The notes under the pieces were generated by a model. It was given only the letters and a program-made list of their open reading frames with translations, did not search any database and was not told where the DNA came from. This document shows, piece by piece, positions 13,701 to 22,700 of a stretch of DNA of 64,000 nt; within the stretch, counting starts at the first letter, position 1, and each line of letters begins with the position of its first letter. The DNA lies in assembly GCA_017893485.1 (NCBI GenBank), contig CM030364.1, positions 47,253,754-47,317,753 on the forward strand, read 5' to 3'. The translations under genes and the position numbers were made by a program. Source of the stretch: Hemerocallis citrina. Lineage: Eukaryota > Streptophyta > Magnoliopsida > Asparagales > Asphodelaceae.

Positions 13701-16700
13701 CCTAGTATTCATTATTATCGAGTGAACAACTAAATAAATCTGGTTAATGAAATTTGTGATGATAAAAGGGGGAAATGGAGCATGATTAAATGTTAAAATA
13801 AGAAACTAGAAAAAGGTGAGAATAGAGCCATTATAATCGGGTAAAAACATGGTGTAACTATATTTCCTAATCCTAGATCATAGTAGCTCTTGATCGTGGG
13901 TACGAGTTGGGTAGGTTAAGTTTGCCTAGTATTCATTATTATCGAGTGAACAACTAAATAAATCTAGTTAATGAAATTTTTGATGATAAAAGGGGGAAAT
14001 GGAGCATGATTAAATGTTAAAATAAGAAACTAGAAAAAGGTGAGAATAGAGCCATTATAATCGGGTAAAAACATAGTGTAACTATATTTCCTAATCCTAG
14101 ATCATAGTAGCTCTTGATCGTGGGTACGAGTTAGGCGTGTACTCACTTGTCAAGGAGACACATGCGGCGTTGTCACATCTGGGACACATGCGGCGTGGTC
14201 TCGACTGTTAATATTCATGAGATTTAATGATAAAAATGGGAGGCGGATGTAGGTAGTAAACTCCTGTCGACATCTAGGGGAATGGACCCTTATGAGTACG
14301 TATATGTTCTAAGTTATCCATACGACCACTCAGTCTGGCAGATTAGGGAAAGGCTTGTGATGAGGACATCAATTCTATGTAATTTAGTATTTTATTTCAG
14401 TACTATATTTATTTTTTTGGCAATTATAGCCATATGTAATATTTCTTTTTTGCATTAGAATATTTTTGAGATTTGTAGAATCTTTTGAGATTTGTATCAA
14501 GATTTGTTTTGAGCCTATTTATAGGTCCTGATATTAATGAGAAAGATATGCCATTATTGATTAAAAAAATTTATTGTGTTGAGTTTTGCTCTTCATAGTC
14601 TCCTTTGTGTGATACAATTGAGATCCAATTAATTAGGATTTGTGATAAATCCTAATAAAATTTTAGGGTTTGTGATAAACTCTAAAATCTACCTCCAAAT
14701 TTAAAATCCCCCAAATAAAATTACCCAAACCTTAATTCCCAAATCCAAAACCCTAATCCTTCTTCTTTCCCCAATTCCCGATCAAATCTATCCCCCCACT
14801 CTCTCCCTACTCCCGCCCTGTGGTCGTCTTCAACCCAAACCCCCGAAGTCAACTCCCTTCGTCAACTCCGTCCACCTTCTTCATCCTCGTCGACACCCAC
14901 GCACACTCCCTATCTAAAACCCAAAAACCCAATGCCCCCTCCCCAAACTCATCACTTTGCCCTTCTCTTTGCCATTCCGATCCTCCTCCCTGTGCGCCTG
15001 TACTCTCGGCGCCGCCCTCCTGCGTCGCGACTGCAGCGCCAGTCAGCCCAACCAGAGCACCGTCCACCTCGTGCTTTCCCGTCGCATCGATCCTGATCCT
15101 CCCTGTGCGCCTGCACTCTCGGCGTCGCCCTCCTGCGTCGCGAACCAGACCGCGACTGCAGCGTCAGTCAGCCCAACCAGAGCGCCGTCCACCTCGCGCT
15201 TTCCCGTTGCATCGATCCTGATGCCAGCCCAGATCCGCCAGCTCCTTGCCATTGCTCCTGGCTGTTGCTTCCTCTATTGTTGCTGATCGTTGTGCTCTTC
15301 GTGTTCAACTCGAGATCTACGCTGAGTTCTTCGAACCCTCGGTATACTCTTTCCAATTCTCCAATATTTGTGTTATACTACTTTATTATCTCTATTATAT
15401 TATTCAATTTAACTGTCGACCACAAATATTGAGATTGAGCGTTCCACCTGCTTGATTAGAGTACAAATCAATATTGAATCTTTTACTTGCTAAGAACACT
15501 TAGGGATTTAACTATTGATTGTTAAAATTGAATTATTAATTGGGATTGTTAAACGTGTTTCACTTCTTGAAAATCCATCAAACCGATTAACTATTTAAAA
15601 TTTCTAACTTTGATCCGCACTACGTGTTGGTAAAATTAATCCATTTCAGGGTTAGTTTTACATCATTTTGGTATCAGAGCGAAGGTTCTTAAAATCCTTG
15701 TTCTTGCATCATTTAGGCATCAATTTTTGCATTCATTTAGGCATCAATTTTTGCATTCATTTAGGATCGTGTAGTGTTTTATTTTTCTTTCTTTATTTTA
15801 GATCATTTCAGATTTATTTATATATAAAATATTATTAAAAAAATAGCGCACACGTGCCCCCTAGTTTTCTCCTTTTGGTGAATGCGTCTTCACAGCACCA
15901 TTACAGATCCTGACGAGCCTTTCTTATCCCTCCTAAATCACCCAATTAGAAATTCTAGACCTTCCCGACCTGAAATGGACAACTCTGATATTTCCACTAC
16001 CCTAGCTGCCATTCAAGCAACTCTTGCCAATATTAATCAGAGACTTGAGAAAGTAAAATTAAATCAAACTGTTGCCCTGAGCTTCATGCTAATCGTCAGA
16101 TCCCTCAAAAAAATGTTCATGACGATCGACGTCAAGAACGTGATCCTGACGAACAATATAAGAACGTTAAGGCTGACGTTCCCCATTTTGAAGACCACAT
16201 GGAACCCCAAGCTTATCTCGATTGGATCTATGCCATGGACCACTACTTTGTGTGGTTTGACATGAGCGAAGCCCTGAAGGTTAAATTTGCCACAATGAAA
16301 CCCTGAAGGGTGAAGCTCAACAACACTGGACCAATCTTGAATACGCCTGTAGAGGCCGAGGCCTGGCATCCATAGCCACTTGGGAAGCCATGAAAGAGAA
16401 GTTCACTGAGAGATATGTATCGTTATCGTTCCACACCCGATTGCTAGATTCGTAGAACCAACTTTATCTAGGAAGTAAATTCACACAAGAATATGTTGAT
16501 AAATTTGATGACTTCTTTATTCGGTACAATGCTTTAGGTAAAGAAAGTGAAGAACAAACTCTCTCTAGGTTCAGGACTGGATTACGAGCCGATCTGAGGA
16601 ATGAGCTAATTCATAGAATGTGGACTCATTAGCGGCAGCTTATGCTCTTATCCTCGATATGGATTCTCTTAAAGCAAGTTTTCATTACAAGTCCAGCGAT

Positions 16701-19700
16701 TCGATGGTTCATTCCTCCAGAATGATTCCTCCTGATCCCTCTAGACCTGAGTACTCCTCTTCTCAGTACCCTAATAAGTCTTATCCAAACAAACATACTT
16801 CAAATTCCTATCCACTTAGATTTGACAACATGGGTTAGAACACTGAAAGAGACTATTCTAAGATTGATCCTCTCACTAAGTGCTATAAATGTAAGGGATA
16901 TGGCCATGTTGCTGGCAACTGTCCCACCCCAAGTAGGATCAATATAGTAGAGGGTACCGCAGTCATCGCTGATGAGCCCGACAATGAGTTTACCTATGAA
17001 CCTAATATAAGTGATGATTTTAATGAAAAAGAGGATGACCAGTCTCTCAATTGTATTCAGTCTGTCCAGTCACCTTCATTGAGTATACTTGAGTCACCCA
17101 TTCCTTCCCAAGTCACTTGGCAACCCATAGATTTTACCTGTGTTAGAACATCACAAAGTCACAGAATCTGCATCCACATTTTCATTCTGCCTTCATGATT
17201 TGCATAGAGAAATTTTCAAGAAAATTAATGAGAATAATTTTAACTACACGTTAATAACAGATACAAGAAGAAAATTTAAAACTCTTTATGTTGGTGACGA
17301 AGTGATGGTTCGGATTCATCCGGAACGGTTTCCATCTGGATCCGTTAAGAATTTGAACATACGTGCTGCAGGCCCATTTAAGATTCTTCATACAATCAAT
17401 GATAAAACCTATGTCGTTGACTTTCCTGAAGGCTTTTGGCATAAGTAAGGCTTTCAATATTGAGGATCTAGTACTTTATGAAGGCTCAAAATTCAATCCT
17501 ATAAATTTTCTTATAGATGAGCTTGTCCTGCAGCCTAATGGTGAGATTTCCACAATTACCCCTTTACCTGATACTATTTACCTACCGACAGAAAAATTGA
17601 ATAATATTTTAGATGATCCGATAATCTCTAGAAGAGATGGTGGTATGCACAAGTATTTGGTGAGGTGGAAGAACAAGCCGAAGTTGGATGACACTTGTAG
17701 TGATTGGGAGGAGCTCCCGCAACTGGATTCAGATCTTTTGGAGCACCATGATAGGATCACTTGTTTTGACTCGACTGGGTCGAGCTCTCCCATTCGGAGA
17801 GAATGATGAGGACATCAATTCTATTTAATTTAGTATTTTATTTCAGTACCATATTTGTTTTTTTGGCAATTATAGCCATATGTAATCTTTCTTTTTTGCA
17901 TTAGAATATTTTTGAGATTTTTAGAATCTTTTGAGATTTGTATCAAGATTTGTTTTGAGCCTATTTATAGGCTCTGAGATTAATGAGAAAGATATGCCAT
18001 TATTGATTAAAAAAATTATTGTGTTGAGTTTTGCTCTTCATCGTCTCCTTTGTGTGATACAATTAAGATCCAATTAATTAGGATTTGTGATAAATCCTAA
18101 TAAAATTTTAGGGTTTGTGATAAACTCTAAATTCTACCTCCAAATTAAAAATTTCCCAAATAAAATTACCTAAACCTTAATTCCCAAATCCAAAACCATA
18201 ATCCTTCTTCTTTCCCTAATTCCCGATCAAATCCATCCCCCCCTCTCCCTACTCCCGCCCTCTGGTCATCTTCAACCCAAACCCCCGAAGCCAACTCCCT
18301 TCGCCAACTCCGTCCACCTTCCTTCATCCTCGTCGACACCCAAGCACACTCCCGATCGAAACCCTAAAACTCCCCAAACCCATCTCTCTCCCCTTCTCTT
18401 CGCCGTTCTGATCCTCCTCCCTGTGCGCCTGCACTCTCGACACCGCCCTCCTGCGTTGTGAACCAGACCGCAACTGCAGCGCCAGTCAGCCCGACCAGAG
18501 CACCATCCACCTCGCGCTCTCCCGTCGCGTCGATCCCTACGCCAGCCCAGATCCGCCAGCCCCCTGCCATTGCTCTTGGCTGTTGCTTCCTCTATTGTTG
18601 CTGATCGTTGTGCTCTTCGTGTTCATCCCAAGATCTATGCCGAGTTCTTCGAACCCTCGGTATACTCTTTCCAATTCTCAATATTTGTGTTATACTACTT
18701 CATCATCTCTATTATATTATTCAATTTAACTATCGACCACAAATATTGAGATTGAGCATTCCACCTGCTTGATTAAAGTACAAATCAATATTGAATTTTT
18801 TACTTGCTAAGAACACTTAGGGATTTAATTATTGATTGTTAAAATTGAATTATTAATTGGGATTGTTAAACGCGATTCAGTTCTTAAAAATCCATCCAAC
18901 CGATTAACTGTTTAAAATTTCTAATTTTGATCCGCACTACGTGTTGGTAAAATTAATCCATTAAGAATCTTGAAAATTCTCTATTTTAGGGTTAGTTTTA
19001 CATCAGCTTGCCAATTCGTCTTATGTTCAGATGACTTTTGGTAGGGTCCGGGCGTGGAGGATCACCATCAATTCCGGCAGGACTGTAGTCGAGCTGAGTG
19101 ATCACCAGCCTGTCGAGAGTGGAGAGAGACCACCGGCTCAGGAGAGAAACCATCGATTCCAATTGATCGGAGTGATCACCGACTTTCAAAAGTGGAGAGA
19201 GACCACCGATCCGATGCAGAAAGCGGAATGGACTGCATGTACTGTAGCTCTACTAGTCACTAAATAAATGTCAGGAATATGAAAAAGTACAAGAGTAGGT
19301 TTACATTGCGAGGGATTAAAACCCTATAATCTGAAGAACACTCAAGCTTGGCTGGAAATATGTAGTATGAGATGCATATGTTATCAATCAAGTGTGCATT
19401 AGAATAAGAGTATTGTGTGCATCATGACATATACCGACACTTTTAGTTGTATTACTTCCACATTTTTTTCCTTGCATCAATGTTATTTGTTGAGGATTTT
19501 GGGAGATTGCGGTTTTCATTTGTTTTGTGTCAGTTGCTTTCAACTGACGTGCCCACAGTCTAAATAGTTGCAGGACTGCCTGATCGTGGGAGCAAGAGAT
19601 TCGAGTTAGGAGCTTCCAAGTGAATGACAAAATTTGTAGAAATAAATTATTGAATGATGTAATTTTATATAAAAACCCCATTGTACATTATGATAATATA

Positions 19701-22700
19701 CTAAAAGTTTTTATTTCCTATGATTTCTCTTGTGTTGTGTACTTATTTGAAGCAGAGATCTTGGGTTGTGTCACGAGGTTCCGGTATATGGACCTTGGGG
19801 TGCGACATGTAATACCCCATATTTGAGGAGTATATATGATGGTATATATGGAATTATGATGGGCTTTCATGATGGGCTTAGTAATTAATTGTTATGAGCC
19901 TATAGATATGGTAGTGTGTGTATAGGGCCTATAGAGTATTATGGGTTAATTACTATGGGGCCATGAGTGAGTGGTGGTGACTTAGTCCCACATGAATGGT
20001 GTGTAGAAAATATTAGTGTATATTAGGAAGCCAATGATCATAAGTTACCAGTTAGCTATAGCACCTTTTGTGAGACAAACCTGTGGTGGGCCGATGTTAG
20101 GACTTGTTTTTCGCGTGCACGCACGCTTGCGCAGCTGAGCGGGGCTCGGGGCGTTACACGTAGTGTTCTCTATGGCTGTGGCTGCGTCATAATATGATTT
20201 AGTTGAACACTATAAGAGATGGAAAGCAAAATGGATCTTTGTGTTTATTTTTTTTTAATTCCTCATGATTAGCTATCTATTTATGATCTTGGACACTCTT
20301 TCCATTGTTAAACTTCTATAAAACATCAAGATTACTTCGTTTCAATTTGCAAGTACTATGAGCCATAGTGTGAACTAACAGAGCAATCATATAGTAAGCA
20401 CTAAGAGATGGAAAGCAAAATGGATCTTTGTTTATCTTATTTTTTTTTAATTCCTCATGATTAGCTATCTATTTATGATCTTGGACACTCTTTCCATTGT
20501 TAAACTTCTATAAAACATCAAGATTACTTCGTTTCAATTTGCAAGTATTATGAGCCATAGTGTGAACTAACAGAGCAATCATATAGTAAGCACTAAGAGA
20601 TGGAAAGCAAAATGGATCTTTGTTTATTTTTATTTTTTTTAATTCCTCATGATTAGCTATCTATTTATGATCTTGGACACTCTTTCCATTGTTAAACTTC
20701 TATAAAACATCAAGATTACTTCATTTCAATTTGCAAGTACTATGAGCCATAGTGTGAACTAACAGAGCAATCATATAGTAAGCACTTTTTATTTGTGATT
20801 TTCTAATAGTTTTTGTTCTTTGCAGATAGTTGCTAAGACGCATATAGATCTGCTTACTGCTCAGGCATGGTTTTCAGAAAGCAAACAACTTGAGGAAAAG
20901 GTTAGATGCTTGCTTGTCTTGTGACTTTCAATACGAAAGTAAATTTTAGTGGGTTTGCATTCGCACAACAATAGAAAAGAAATTTTATAAACCTGCCCCT
21001 CTCCCCCTCGGATTGAGAAGGTCGTGCAGGAAAGGGGTGGGAGTGGCACTTTGGGGATGGACTCTCAAAGTTTGCATCCGAGGGATGAGAGAGGCAGGTT
21101 CACTAAATGGTGGTTTGTTTGGATGTAAAGGAGCTGCAAGAAAACAGTTCCTTGGGGTTCACTAAATAGTGGTTTGTTTGGATGTAAAGGAGCTTCAAGA
21201 AAACAATTCCTTGGGGAGCACTGTAGCAGTGCTTTGGTTGGGTGTAATCGACTTTTTTTGTTGCATTACTGTAGCTATAATAATACACAAATTTTGTACT
21301 TTTTGGCCGTTTTCATTTTCGCAATTTTTGCTCTGAAAACACCCATTGCAACACCTGAGCACGCATATTTTATTTTTGCTCTGAAAACACCTGTTCACGC
21401 ATATTTTATTATTTTATTTCTCTCACACACTCTACTCCTCCTTTGAATTAACTTTGTCTCTACTATGATTTACAAAATTATATATAAACCAACTCTCCCC
21501 TCACCATGGTCGATGTGGGACTAAAGTCCACATATGCAGCTTGGGGTGCCCCCCCCCCCCCCCCCCCTTCTTTTTTAGGTTAGTTTTTTTTGGGGTTTTA
21601 GTTTTTTTTGGCTTGGTTTTTTTTTGTTTCGGTTTTTTTTCCGGTTTTTCCTCGTCTCGGTTTTTTTTGGGTTTAATTTAATTAAAATCAATTTAGTTTA
21701 ATTAGTTTAAACCCTAATTAATTGAGAATAATTTCAAATAAAACAAAAGGTTAAAAAATATTTTAAATTACGGTCGTTACAGTATTCTTACAACTCAAAC
21801 AAAACTAATTTTTCATGGAAAACTATTCGCGCTACAGTAAATATATATCCAACCAAAGCTATTTCAAGAAATCAAATCCAAGGATTTGCTTTCGCTACAG
21901 TGTTCCTCCCTCTCTTGATTTCTTTTGCAACCAACCAAACCACTCCAAATTGGTTCAGAAGATCTTTCTCTTCAGAATGACCAAATCAGTAACATTGGAT
22001 GTTCATGCTATCAGTATTATTGCTTACATCAACTTCTTCACAGTACCGGATGAACCATCCAAGTTGGTTTAGTTCCAGAAAGTAGGTTTAGTTCCAAGTT
22101 GGTTTAGTTCCAGGAAGTAGCTGGAATGTAGAGACTCACCTCAAAATAGGTATCTAAGTTAAAAATTTGCACCAAAGGATGGATGTAAACAAAATCTAAT
22201 ATAATATTGCAGCACGATACCAAAGATTATGTAATTTTGCTCCTTTTAAAAGATCTATCTCATAGGCACATGATCATGGGTAGAACTTGTCTGTATCCAA
22301 GATTTCATGTAAGGTTGTCTTTATGGTCTAGAGCACAACAGGTTTATATAGACTTTCTATTTGAATTGCATATTTTTCACCTTGAAGTGAGAGCTGCTAC
22401 AAGTCCTGCAGTTCTGTTTCAGGGAAATTTTAACCTAATTATTCAAACATGATTGATGTTGCTAAAAAATTTACAAACAGAACGCCTTGCTATTTACGTT
22501 GACTGTTTCATCTACTCTTGGGATATTCATTTAGTTTCTGGTTGAACTTGCACAGAATTTGATGATGACACTTCTATATTTTTGTTTCTGAAATTTTATA
22601 GGTTGTTAAAAGAAGCATGCAGAGTGGCATCTCATCTGAGTATACATACTTGCTCTTAGATCGAGACGAGGCAGAAAGCCAGGATGGACAAAAACAGGTA

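Larger units (their letters stand above)
14358..19005 (+). mobile_element. Internally deleted Ty3/gypsy chromovirus
   Basis: LTRs at 14358-15665 and 17804-19005 begin TGATGAGGACATCA and end TTTTACATCA. A 5-bp target duplication, gcttg, flanks the element (14353-14357 and 19006-19010). The tRNA-Met primer site TGGTATCAGAGC follows the 5' LTR at about 15669. Between the LTRs lie a broken gag and the C-terminal integrase with chromodomain. Protease, reverse transcriptase, RNase H and the integrase core are absent, so the copy cannot move by itself. The 5' LTR is 106 bases longer, mainly because a GC-rich block near 15000-15210 is duplicated. The 3' LTR has about 23 extra bases before its end. 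Confidence 0.9.
10616..19807 (+). mobile_element. Del/Tekay-type long LTR (solo) with two nested insertions
   Basis: It begins TGTAATATCCC and ends GGGGTGCGACA, the usual termini of long Ty3/gypsy Del/Tekay LTRs. Without the two nested elements (11892-13316 and 14358-19005) it would be about 3.1 kb. Its right part contains a CAACTGACGTGCCCACAGTC segment also found near the end of the 45033-47971 LTR. No internal coding region or second LTR was found, so it is best read as a solo LTR. The left flank is catag. The matching right flank (cgtag, after 20158) lies beyond the abutting small LTR, so the target duplication is not clean. Confidence 0.6.

Noticed and set aside
14820..15286. Proline/serine-rich protein genes on either strand
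   Set aside because: They lie in the GC-rich part of a 5' LTR and are explained by its tandem block.
10616..20158. One large LTR retrotransposon with LTRs at both ends
   Set aside because: The start at 10616 and the segment at 19808 are different sequences, so they cannot be the two LTRs of one element.
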